From: JBJYIN01 sp046237015
GTDB taxonomy: Bacteria > Pseudomonadota > Gammaproteobacteria > Enterobacterales > Enterobacteriaceae
Assembly: GCF_046237015.1 (NCBI RefSeq)
Contig: NZ_JBJYIN010000005.1
Coordinates: 1 to 64,000 of the forward strand
Direction: 5' to 3'
DNA: 64,000 nt
Part shown: positions 16,006 to 24,819 of the stretch, piece by piece
Layout: every line of letters starts with the position of its first letter
Numbering within the stretch: position 1 is the stretch's first letter
The notes under the pieces: generated by a model
Seen by the model: the letters and a program-made list of their open reading frames with translations, nothing else
Database searches by the model: none
What the model was told of the DNA's origin: nothing
Position numbers and translations under genes: made by a program

Positions 16006-17496
16006 TTATTTGCCTCCCAGCAGATCACGCGCACCCCAGTGTGGGAAGTGGCGACGCACCAGCGCATTCAGTTCCAGCTCAAACGCGCTGAACGCCCCGG
16101 CCTCCTGATACACCTGTTCGATAGGTTCCCGCACCAGACCCGCACCCACCGTCACGTTACTCAGACGATCGATAAAGATCATTCCGCCCGTCACCGCGTT
16201 GTGCTGATAATTATCCAACACCAGCGGCTCATCAAAAATCAGCTCAACACAACCGATACCATTCAGTGGTAGGTTTTCAGCAACGCGCTGCGTCAGCGTA
16301 TTGATCTCCACCTGATACTGAATATTCTCAAGCCGTGCACGCGTTTTCTTGCCACCGATCTTGATGTCGTAGCTCTGTCCCGGCACCAGTGGCTGCTCCG
16401 CCATCCAGACGACATCCACCAACGCATGCTGCACCGCTTTCAGGGATTCGCTGCTGTCAACCAGCAGATCGCCGCGGCTGATGTCGATTTCATCGGTCAG
16501 CACCAGCGTGATCGCTTCTCCCGCCTGTGCCTGCGGCAAATCGCCGTCAAAGGTCACAATACGGCTGACGGTAGATTCTACACCGGACGGCAGCACTTTA
16601 ACCCGCTGCCCGACGCGGATAATGCCGGATGCCAGTGTTCCCGCGTAGCCACGGAAATCCAGATTCGGGCGGTTGACATACTGCACCGGGAAGCGCATCG
16701 GCTGCTCGAGGCTGCGCTGCGCCACATTCACCGTTTCTAACACCTCTAACAGCGTTGGCCCGGTATACCAACTCATCGCCGTGCTCGGCGTCGCAACGTT
16801 GTCGCCATCCAAGGCGGAAATGGGCACAAAGGTGATATTCAGGTCGGCAGGCAGCTGCTGGGCAAAATCCAGGTAATCCTGCTTAAACTGCTCGAATACC
16901 GTCTGTTGATAATCAACCAGATCCATTTTGTTCACCGCCACCACCAGATCGCGAATCCCCAGTAGGGTCGCAATAAAGCTGTGCCGACGGGTTTGATCCA
17001 GTACGCCTTTGCGGGCGTCAATCAACAGAATCGCCAGCTCGCAGGTGGATGCTCCGGTCGCCATGTTGCGGGTGTATTGCTCGTGTCCCGGCGTATCAGC
17101 GATGATAAATTTGCGTTTTTCCGTCGAAAAATAGCGGTAAGCCACATCAATCGTAATGCCCTGCTCGCGCTCAGCCTGAAGTCCATCGACCAGCAGCGCC
17201 AGATCCAGCTTTTCTCCCTGCGTTCCAATTCGCTTGCTGTCATTGTGCAGGGTACTGAGCTGATCTTCATAAATCTGACGCGTATCGTGTAGCAAACGGC
17301 CAATCAGCGTACTTTTCCCATCATCGACGCTGCCGCAAGTCAGAAAACGCAGCAACGTTTTATCCTGCTGTGCATGTAAATAGGCTTCCACACCACCCTG
17401 CTCGGCGATCTGCTGTGCAATCGCGTTATTGATGACAACAGTATCTTTCTCAGCCCCATTTTCTGCGACTGTGTCTTTTAACGAAATTTGGCTCAT
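16006..17496 (-). CDS. cysN: Sulfate adenylyltransferase subunit 1 (GTPase)
   Basis: CysN is the GTPase subunit that drives CysD-catalysed adenylation of sulfate to APS. The protein is 496 aa and EF-Tu-like. The G1 motif GSVDDGKST, G3 DTPGHEQYTRNMATGAS and G4 NKMD are present, followed by two beta-barrel domains. It lies 11 nt behind cysD and is directly followed by cysC. Confidence 0.96.
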   Translation of the reverse strand: MSQISLKDTVAENGAEKDTVVINNAIAQQIAEQGGVEAYLHAQQDKTLLRFLTCGSVDDGKSTLIGRLLHDTRQIYEDQLSTLHNDSKRIGTQGEKLDLALLVDGLQAEREQGITIDVAYRYFSTEKRKFIIADTPGHEQYTRNMATGASTCELAILLIDARKGVLDQTRRHSFIATLLGIRDLVVAVNKMDLVDYQQTVFEQFKQDYLDFAQQLPADLNITFVPISALDGDNVATPSTAMSWYTGPTLLEVLETVNVAQRSLEQPMRFPVQYVNRPNLDFRGYAGTLASGIIRVGQRVKVLPSGVESTVSRIVTFDGDLPQAQAGEAITLVLTDEIDISRGDLLVDSSESLKAVQHALVDVVWMAEQPLVPGQSYDIKIGGKKTRARLENIQYQVEINTLTQRVAENLPLNGIGCVELIFDEPLVLDNYQHNAVTGGMIFIDRLSNVTVGAGLVREPIEQVYQEAGAFSAFELELNALVRRHFPHWGARDLLGGK

Positions 17497-17507
17497 TCGA
17501 CGATTCC

Positions 17508-18416
17508 TCAGAAATACCCTTGACGCTTTTTCAGTTCCATTGAACCGGCCTGATCGCGGTCAATCACCCGTCCTTGACGCTCACTGGTCGTAGAAACCAG
17601 CATCTCTTCGATGATTTCCGGCAGCGTCTGCGCATGTGATGCTACCGCACCCGTCAGCGGCCAGCAGCCCAACGTGCGGAAGCGTACCATCCGTTGTTCA
17701 ATGACTTCGCCCGGTTGCAGGTCGATGCGGTCGTCATCCACCATCAGCAGCATCCCATCACGCTCCAGCACCGGGCGCGGAGCGGCCAGATACAGCGGGA
17801 CAATCTCGATGTTTTCCAGATAGATATATTGCCAGATATCCAGTTCGGTCCAGTTGGAGAGCGGGAAAACGCGAATGCTCTCGCCTTTGTTAATCTGGCC
17901 GTTATAGTTATGCCACAGTTCCGGACGCTGGTTCTTCGGATCCCAGCGGTGAAAACGGTCGCGGAAGGAGTAAATACGCTCTTTGGCACGTGACTTCTCT
18001 TCATCACGACGCGCCCCACCAAATGCGGCATCAAACCCGTATTTATCCAGCGCTTGCTTCAATCCTTCGGTTTTCATGATGTCGGTATGCTTGGCGCTGC
18101 CGTGTACAAAAGGGTTAATCCCCAATGCTTCACCCTGCGGGTTACGGTGTACCAACAGTTCACAGCCATAGGCTTTCGCCGTCCGGTCGCGGAATTCATA
18201 CATTTCACGAAATTTCCAGCCGGTATCAACGTGCAGCAGCGGGAAAGGCAGCGAACCCGGATAGAACGCCTTGCGCGCCAAATGCAACATCACCGAAGAG
18301 TCTTTACCGATGGAATACATCATCACCGGGTTACTGAACTCGGCCGCCACTTCGCGGATGATGTGAATGCTTTCGGCTTCAAGCTGCCGTAAATGCGTGA
18401 GTCGTTTCTCGTCCAT
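17508..18416 (-). CDS. cysD: Sulfate adenylyltransferase subunit 2
   Basis: CysD forms APS from ATP and sulfate with CysN. The protein is 302 aa, the usual length. It is an adenine-nucleotide alpha hydrolase-type enzyme with the P-loop SIGKDSSVMLHLARKAF and the AFGGARRDEEKSRAKER motif. It follows cysG after 9 nt, so cysG-cysDNC are probably one operon, under CysB control by analogy. Confidence 0.97.
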   Translation of the reverse strand: MDEKRLTHLRQLEAESIHIIREVAAEFSNPVMMYSIGKDSSVMLHLARKAFYPGSLPFPLLHVDTGWKFREMYEFRDRTAKAYGCELLVHRNPQGEALGINPFVHGSAKHTDIMKTEGLKQALDKYGFDAAFGGARRDEEKSRAKERIYSFRDRFHRWDPKNQRPELWHNYNGQINKGESIRVFPLSNWTELDIWQYIYLENIEIVPLYLAAPRPVLERDGMLLMVDDDRIDLQPGEVIEQRMVRFRTLGCWPLTGAVASHAQTLPEIIEEMLVSTTSERQGRVIDRDQAGSMELKKRQGYF

Positions 18417-18425
18417 ACCCTTTCC

Positions 18426-19868
18426 TTAAGCCAAGTTTACTACCGCTGGGCGGCTGTCTTGCGGCACCGTCGGCGTAGTCTGACCAAACCAAGCAATTTG
18501 GTGATGTAAGTCCACCACCTCGCCAATCACCAGCAGTGCTGGAGTCGGCGCTTGCCGTGCCAAATGTTCTAACTCTTGCAGCGTGCCGATTTGCACCTGC
18601 TGATCGTGTCGAGTACCGCGGCTGATTACCGCGACTGGGGTCTGCGCTGAACGGCCATGCGCGATAAGCTGCTGTGAAATTTCCGCAGCTTTCATCGTTC
18701 CCATATAAATCGCCAGCGTCTGACGCCCGCGCGCCAGCGTTGACCAGTCCAGTTCGTCGCCATCGGGGCGACAGTGGCCGGTAATAAAAAGTACGCTCTG
18801 TGCATAATCTCGGTGCGTCAGCGGGATCCCCGCATACGCCGTCACACCTGCCGCTGCCGTCACGCCGGGCACCACCTGAAATGAAACCCCGGCCTGCGCC
18901 ACGGCTTGCAGCTCTTCGCCGCCACGACCAAAGATGAAGGGGTCACCGCCTTTCAGACGCACCACTCGCTTACCTTCTTGCGCCAGCGTCACCAATAGTC
19001 GGTTAATCTCATCCTGTGGTAGCGAGTGCGCGCTGGCTCGTTTCCCGACGCAGATGCGCTCAGCATCACGACGCACCAGCTCCAGCACATCGGCGCTAAC
19101 CAAGTGGTCATACAGCACCACATCCGCCTGCTGCATCACCTGTAAGCCACGTAACGTCAACAGCCCCGCATCGCCGGGGCCTGCACCAACCAACGCTACT
19201 TCACCGCGTGATGCCGCAGGCAGTTGTTGCTCGTCTTGCTGATTAATCAGTTGCTGTTGCAATTCGTCTTCAGCCTGCGCCAGCTGTCCGGCAGAAACCA
19301 GTGCAGCAAAACGCCCGACAAACAGCCGTTCCCAAAAACGACGGCGTGCTGACATCGAATGCAGACGGGTTTTAATTCTGTTACGCCAGCTTCCGGCGAT
19401 GTGCGCCATCGTACCCAGACTGACTGGCAGTAATGATTCCAGTTTTTCGCGCAGCAAGCGTGCCAGCACGGGCGCCTGCCCTCCCGAGGAAATCGCCACC
19501 ACCAGTGGAGAACGGTCAACAATCGAGGGGAAAATAAACGAGCACTTCGGCTGGTCGTCCACCACGTTCACCAACAAATGACGCTGATTTGCCGCCTCAA
19601 ACACTGCTGCATTCAGCTCAGCGTCATCGGTTGCGGCAATCACGAGAAACACGCCGGATAACAGCGCTGGCGTAAACGTCTGTGCCAGCCATTCAACCTT
19701 CCCAGCCTGATGCTGTGCAGCCAGTGGCTCCGCCAGCGCTTGCGCGACAATTTTTACCTCCGCACCCGCGCGTTGCAGTAGATCGATTTTGCGCGTAGCA
19801 ACCTCGCCACCGCCAACAACCAGTACCGGACGCTGACGAAGATCGGCAAATATAGGGAGATAGTTCAC
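18426..19868 (-). CDS. cysG: Siroheme synthase (multifunctional)
   Basis: CysG makes siroheme from uroporphyrinogen III for sulfite reductase. The protein is 480 aa. The N-terminal CysG(B) half has the NAD-binding motif VVGGGEVA and acts as dehydrogenase/ferrochelatase. The C-terminal CysG(A) half from about residue 220 is the SAM-dependent methyltransferase (VGAGPGDAGLLTLRG, GGDPFIFGRGGEE). In E. coli cysG is linked to nirBD. Here it heads cysDNC, next to the siroheme-using cysI. Confidence 0.96.
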   Translation of the reverse strand: MNYLPIFADLRQRPVLVVGGGEVATRKIDLLQRAGAEVKIVAQALAEPLAAQHQAGKVEWLAQTFTPALLSGVFLVIAATDDAELNAAVFEAANQRHLLVNVVDDQPKCSFIFPSIVDRSPLVVAISSGGQAPVLARLLREKLESLLPVSLGTMAHIAGSWRNRIKTRLHSMSARRRFWERLFVGRFAALVSAGQLAQAEDELQQQLINQQDEQQLPAASRGEVALVGAGPGDAGLLTLRGLQVMQQADVVLYDHLVSADVLELVRRDAERICVGKRASAHSLPQDEINRLLVTLAQEGKRVVRLKGGDPFIFGRGGEELQAVAQAGVSFQVVPGVTAAAGVTAYAGIPLTHRDYAQSVLFITGHCRPDGDELDWSTLARGRQTLAIYMGTMKAAEISQQLIAHGRSAQTPVAVISRGTRHDQQVQIGTLQELEHLARQAPTPALLVIGEVVDLHHQIAWFGQTTPTVPQDSRPAVVNLA

Positions 19869-20000
19869 AATCGCCTTAACTAAGCAAAAAAGTAGATAAT
19901 GCGACTATACGGTGCAGACAGAACACTTATGAAATGCCGAATTGGAATGACAAGTTCCGTAATGGAATAACAATACGTTCACAAGCGTTATTCAGACGAT

Positions 20001-20210
20001 AAAAAACCGGGCAGTGCCCGGTTGAGGTTGCTGACAAAGTCCGTAGAGCGGGAGTAACGGATAGATCGTAAAGACGCTGTAAATACATCCCTGTACGCTC
20101 GGCTTGCGCCATCCATGGCGCAAACGCTTTACTCTTCTATTCCGTTACTCCCGTTTTCATTCGGCAAATAGGTTTGTCAACGGTCTAAACCGGACGATGC
20201 CCGGTTTTCT
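20001..20210. repeat. ~210-bp imperfect palindrome between cysH and cysG
   Basis: The two ends are inverted copies of each other: AAAAAACCGGGCAGTGCCCG... at 20001 and, read backwards from 20210, AGAAAACCGGGCATCGTCCG.... Inner arms share GACAAA and CGGGAGTAACGGA with its inverse TCCGTTACTCCCG at about 20140. The centre (20080-20120) reads taaatacatccctgtacgct. It ends 2 nt from the cysH stop. The structure is that of a MITE-like palindromic repeat, and transcribed it would fold as a very long hairpin that could terminate cysJIH. I did not verify other copies. Confidence 0.75.
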
Positions 20211-20212
20211 GT

Positions 20213-20947
20213 TTACCCTTCGTGTAGCCCGCATTCGCGTTTCAGGCCGAAGAAGCGCGTTTCTTCTTCGCTCATGCCCGGTTCCCATTTGCGGGTGGTG
20301 TGCGTATCACCGACAGACAGGTAACCCTGCTCCCATAGCGGGTGATAGCTCAGGCCATTTTCTTTCAGATACTGGTAAACCGTGCGGTTATCCCAATCGA
20401 TAATCGGCAGGAATTTGAAGACGCCGCGCTGAATTGCCAACACAGGCAAGTCACCTCGGCTGCCGGACTGCTCGCGGCGCAGACCAGCAAACCACGTTTT
20501 CGCCTTTAACTCACTCAGCGCCCGATTCATCGGTTCAACCTTATTCAGCAGGTTATAGCGCTCGATACCTTCTACTCCTTGATCCCACAGCTTACCGTAG
20601 CGCGCCTCCTGCCAAGCCGGAGATTCAGCGGCACGATACACTTGCAGATTCAGCTTTAACTGCTCTGTTAATGCATCAATAAACTGGTAGGTTTCAGGGA
20701 ACAAATAGCCCGTGTCCGTAAGAATAACCGGGATATCTGGGCGCTGTTGCGTCACCAGATGCAACGATACCGCAGCCTGAATGCCGAAACTGGACGACAA
20801 AACAAACTCACCGGGCAGATTCTCCAGCGCCCAACGCACTCTTTCTTGTGCCGATAGCGCTTCAAGTTGGCTATTTACGTCAGCCAGTGCCGCCACCTGC
20901 TCTGCTTTTGGTAACGCGTTGAGCGCCTCAAGGTTAAATGCTGTCAT
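20213..20947 (-). CDS. cysH: Phosphoadenosine phosphosulfate reductase
   Basis: CysH reduces PAPS to sulfite with thioredoxin. The protein is 244 aa. The P-loop region SSSFGIQAAV is present, and the C-terminal catalytic motif KRECGLHEG carries the single redox Cys239, as in E. coli. It lies 12 nt behind cysI as the last gene of cysJIH and is followed at once by the long palindrome. Confidence 0.96.
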   Translation of the reverse strand: MTAFNLEALNALPKAEQVAALADVNSQLEALSAQERVRWALENLPGEFVLSSSFGIQAAVSLHLVTQQRPDIPVILTDTGYLFPETYQFIDALTEQLKLNLQVYRAAESPAWQEARYGKLWDQGVEGIERYNLLNKVEPMNRALSELKAKTWFAGLRREQSGSRGDLPVLAIQRGVFKFLPIIDWDNRTVYQYLKENGLSYHPLWEQGYLSVGDTHTTRKWEPGMSEEETRFFGLKRECGLHEG

Positions 20948-20959
20948 CAGGCTCTCCTA

Positions 20960-22693
20960 TCAGTCATAAAAATCGCGGGCAGGATCCAGCACCGGTTTAA
21001 TGATATTGGTACGAATGACGAAATCACCAAAACCTTCATTCGGCTGACGATCCTGCGCCCACAGCCCGATAAGCCGATCGATGTCAGCCAGGATCTCCGT
21101 TTCATTAATGTTTTCGCGATACATACGAGGAATGCGTGTTCCCTCGCGATTCCCGCCGAGGTGCAGGTTATAACGCCCAACGGCCTTGCCCACCAGACCG
21201 ATTTCCGCCAGCATCGCGCGGCCACAGCCGTTCGGACAGCCCGTGACGCGCAGAACAATATGTTCATCGCCCACGCCGTGTTGCTGCATGATGTCTTCCA
21301 CTTTTGTGACAAACTCCGGCAGGAAGCGTTCCGCTTCCGCCATCGCCAGCGGACAGGTCGGGAACGACACGCAGGCCATCGAATTCTTGCGCTGCTCGCT
21401 CACGCTGTCATCAATCAGGCCGTGCTCACGTGCCAACGCATCAATCTTCGCTTTGCTACGTGCAGGAACGCCCGCGACGATCAGATTCTGATTCGCGGTT
21501 AGACGGAAATCCCCTTTATGGATTTTCGCGATTTCCGCCAGACCCGTTTTCAGCGGACGTCCCGGATAATCCAGAATACGACCGTTTTCGATAAACAGCG
21601 TCAGGTGCCATTTATTGTCGATGCCTTTCACCCAACCGATACGATCGCCACGCCCGGTGAATTCATAAGGGCGTACCGCTTCAAATTTCACACCTGCACG
21701 CGCTTCCACTTCCTGCTTGAAGTTGTCTACACCCACGCGCTCCAGCGTGTATTTGGTTTTCGCGTTTTTACGGTTGGTGCGGTTGCCCCAGTCGCGCTGT
21801 GTCGTCACCACCGCTTCGGCAATCGCCAGCGTGTGCTCAACGGAAATGTAGCCCAGCTCACTGGCAGTACGTGGATAGGTCGCCTTATCACCGTGAGCGA
21901 TAGATAAACCGCCGCCCACCAGCACGTTGAAGCCCACCAGACGCCCATTGTCAGCAATCGCAATGAAATTAAGATCGTTAGCGTGCAGATCCACATCATT
22001 TTGCGGCGGGATCACCACCGTAGTTTTGAACTTACGCGGCAGATAGGTTGAACCCAGAATCGGCTCCTCATCTGTCGTTGCCACTTTTTCCTGATCCATC
22101 CAGATCTCGGCATAGGCACGCGTGCGCGGCAGCAGATGCTCAGAGAGCTTTTTCGCCCACTCATACGCCTGCTGGTGCAGTTCCGACTCCACGGGATTGG
22201 AGGTACACAGCACGTTACGGTTCACGTCATTTGCCGTCGCCAAGCCATCCAGCCCAAGACGATTCAACAGTTGGTGCACCGGTTTCACGTTTGGCTTGAG
22301 AATGCCATGAAACTGAAAGGTCTGGCGGTTGGTAATACGAATACTACCGTACAAGGTGCTTTCGCTGGCAAACTGGTCGATCCCCAGCCACTGTTCCGGC
22401 GTCATCACCCCACCGGGTAGACGGCAACGCAGCATCATTGCATGGCGAGGCTCCAGTTTCTGCTCGGCACGCTCGGCACGAATATCGCGGTCATCCTGCT
22501 GATACATGCCGTGGAAGCGGATCAGCAAAAAGTTATCGCCGTTGAAGCCGCCAGTCAGGCCATCGTTCAGATCTTCCGCAATCGTGCCGCGTAGAAAGTT
22601 ACTTGCCAGCTTCATCCGCTCAGCATCAACGAGTTTCCCTTCAACCACCAAGGGACCGGGGTGTTTTTCACTGAAAACGTATTTTTCGCTCAT
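20960..22693 (-). CDS. cysI: Sulfite reductase hemoprotein beta-component
   Basis: CysI carries siroheme and a [4Fe-4S] cluster and reduces sulfite to sulfide with six electrons. The protein is 577 aa. The paired cysteine motifs CVSFPTC and RVTGCPNGCGRAM bind cluster and siroheme. The start codon overlaps the cysJ stop (TAATG). The siroheme maker CysG is encoded just downstream. Confidence 0.96.
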   Translation of the reverse strand: MSEKYVFSEKHPGPLVVEGKLVDAERMKLASNFLRGTIAEDLNDGLTGGFNGDNFLLIRFHGMYQQDDRDIRAERAEQKLEPRHAMMLRCRLPGGVMTPEQWLGIDQFASESTLYGSIRITNRQTFQFHGILKPNVKPVHQLLNRLGLDGLATANDVNRNVLCTSNPVESELHQQAYEWAKKLSEHLLPRTRAYAEIWMDQEKVATTDEEPILGSTYLPRKFKTTVVIPPQNDVDLHANDLNFIAIADNGRLVGFNVLVGGGLSIAHGDKATYPRTASELGYISVEHTLAIAEAVVTTQRDWGNRTNRKNAKTKYTLERVGVDNFKQEVEARAGVKFEAVRPYEFTGRGDRIGWVKGIDNKWHLTLFIENGRILDYPGRPLKTGLAEIAKIHKGDFRLTANQNLIVAGVPARSKAKIDALAREHGLIDDSVSEQRKNSMACVSFPTCPLAMAEAERFLPEFVTKVEDIMQQHGVGDEHIVLRVTGCPNGCGRAMLAEIGLVGKAVGRYNLHLGGNREGTRIPRMYRENINETEILADIDRLIGLWAQDRQPNEGFGDFVIRTNIIKPVLDPARDFYD

Positions 22694-24522
22694 TAGTACA
22701 CATCTCGCTGATAACGGCGCTCAAGGCGCAGATCGCTTAAAAACTCATCGGCTTGTTCACTGTCCATGCCGCCATGCTCACCAATCACATCCAGCAGCGC
22801 CTGCTCGACGTCTTTCGCCATACGGTTGGCATCACCACACACGTACAGGTGCGCGCCATCCTGAATCCAGCGCCAGACCTCCGCGCCTTTTTCCCGCAGT
22901 TTGTCCTGCACATATATTTTGTGTGCCTGATCGCGTGACCAAGCCAGATCGATATGGGTCAACAATCCATCTTTAACGTAGCGTTGCCATTCAACCTGAT
23001 ACAGGAAGTCTTCCGTAAAGTGTGGGTTACCAAAAAATAGCCAGTTTTTCCCTTCTGCCCCTTCGGCATCGCGTTGTTGCATAAACGCGCGGAACGGCGC
23101 AATACCGGTGCCCGGCCCAATCATGATGACCGGCGTGTCGGCATTGGCGGGCAGACGGAAGTTATCGTTATGTTCGATGAAGACGCGGATTTCATCGTCT
23201 TCGCTCAGCCTATCGGCCAGATAGCTGGATGCGCCACCCGCACGCGCACGACCTTCGTAGTCGTAGCGCACCACGCCAACGGTGATGTGCACTTCGCTTT
23301 CGACTTCCGCCTGTGAAGAAGCAATCGAATACAGACGCGGCGTCAGCGGACGCAGCAGACCCAGCAGTTGTTCCGCCGTCAGCTCCGCCGGAGCCTGTCG
23401 AACCATATCCACCAACGGTGTACGCTGTGCAAACTGTTGCAGCGCAGGCTTATCGGCCAGCAGCGACAGCAGCGTTTCATTACGCGACAGGGCGGCATAT
23501 TTCTCGACGATTGGCGCGGTGTTCTGCGTCAGTTCGAAGTGACTCTTCAACGCCTGCGACAACAGCAACGTTTTGCCATCAACGCTGACGGACTCATCGC
23601 CTTTCAACCACAGCAGTTCCAGCAGTTCTTGCACCAGCGCAGGGTCATTATCAAACCACACGCCCAACGCATCGCCCGGCTGATAACGTAAACCGGAATC
23701 GCCCAAATCGATCTCGATATGGCGAACATCCTTTTCGGAATTACGCCCGGTGACTTTCTGGTTCAGCGCAAACGTAGCATGCAGCGGGGACACTTTGCTG
23801 TATGGGCTGCTGGTAATTTCATCCAGTACACCCTGAGAGGCTAGCTGTGCGACCGCCGTTCCCTGAACAGGAACACGCGCCTGCAAAATATCAACCAGCT
23901 GGCGTCGCCATTGCTCAGCCAGCGCCTGATAATCCACATCGGCATCAACACGCTCCAGCAGACGTTCAGCGCCGAGTTCAGCCAGACGGTTATCAAAATC
24001 TTTACCCGCCTTACTGAAGAATTCATAAGAGGTATCGCCCAAACCAAACACGGCAAACGCGGTATCTTTCAGTTCCGGGGCTTTTTTGGACAGTAGGAAT
24101 TTATGCAGCGCAACGGCCTCTTCCGGCGGTTCCCCTTCACCCTGCGTCGATGTCACGATCAACAGCAGTTTTTCCTGCCCGATTTGCTTGAATTTGTAAT
24201 CACCTGCATTGACCAAATTAACGGACAATTTGGCTGCCAGCAGATCGTCACGCAGTTGTTCAGCCACCCGACGCGCATTGCCGGTCTGTGAAGCGGAGAT
24301 CAACGTGATCGTTTGTACCGGCACGGTTACCGCAGATACAGTCGTTGCCGCGGCGGTCACCGCACCCGGCTGAACATTCCCAGGCTGCTGAACCAGCCCC
24401 CAGAAATAGCCAGATAGCCAGGCCAGCTGCGTCGATGAGAAATCACCGGTTGCCGCCTGTAAACGCGTTAATTGCTCCACACTCAGCGGAAGCAATGAAG
24501 TGGGGGAAACCGGAGTAGTCAT
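22693..24522 (-). CDS. cysJ: Sulfite reductase flavoprotein alpha-component
   Basis: CysJ passes electrons from NADPH through FAD and FMN to CysI. The protein is 609 aa. It has an N-terminal flavodoxin domain (SASQTGNARRVAEQL, TSTQGEGEPPEEA) and a C-terminal ferredoxin-NADP reductase domain (RLYSIASSQ, GPGTGIAPFRAFMQ, YVCGDANRMAKDV, ending RYQRDVY). It is the first gene of cysJIH. The 297-bp AT-rich region upstream (24523-24819) must hold its promoter and a CysB site; I could not define either. Confidence 0.96.
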   Translation of the reverse strand: MTTPVSPTSLLPLSVEQLTRLQAATGDFSSTQLAWLSGYFWGLVQQPGNVQPGAVTAAATTVSAVTVPVQTITLISASQTGNARRVAEQLRDDLLAAKLSVNLVNAGDYKFKQIGQEKLLLIVTSTQGEGEPPEEAVALHKFLLSKKAPELKDTAFAVFGLGDTSYEFFSKAGKDFDNRLAELGAERLLERVDADVDYQALAEQWRRQLVDILQARVPVQGTAVAQLASQGVLDEITSSPYSKVSPLHATFALNQKVTGRNSEKDVRHIEIDLGDSGLRYQPGDALGVWFDNDPALVQELLELLWLKGDESVSVDGKTLLLSQALKSHFELTQNTAPIVEKYAALSRNETLLSLLADKPALQQFAQRTPLVDMVRQAPAELTAEQLLGLLRPLTPRLYSIASSQAEVESEVHITVGVVRYDYEGRARAGGASSYLADRLSEDDEIRVFIEHNDNFRLPANADTPVIMIGPGTGIAPFRAFMQQRDAEGAEGKNWLFFGNPHFTEDFLYQVEWQRYVKDGLLTHIDLAWSRDQAHKIYVQDKLREKGAEVWRWIQDGAHLYVCGDANRMAKDVEQALLDVIGEHGGMDSEQADEFLSDLRLERRYQRDVY

Positions 24523-24819
24523 TGTGATATCTGTTTCCTTGTGCCTGTACTATTAGCCAACGAAGCTAATACAAAAATAAGCAATAAAAAGATGAATAGA
24601 GGATAAGGGTAACGATCTGCATCTTAACAATTAAAGAAATGATGGAAATATTAAATAACCAAAATGACTAAATGGTTTTTCTGATAATCCTTATTGCTTA
24701 AAGTGTTATGCTTTATGACATACGGCATCAAGAGAGATTTGGCCCCTCGTCAGATGAAATGAGGCGCTACGATTACGTCATTCAGAAACGAGAAGCGCCT
24801 GATAAATACATCACATCCG

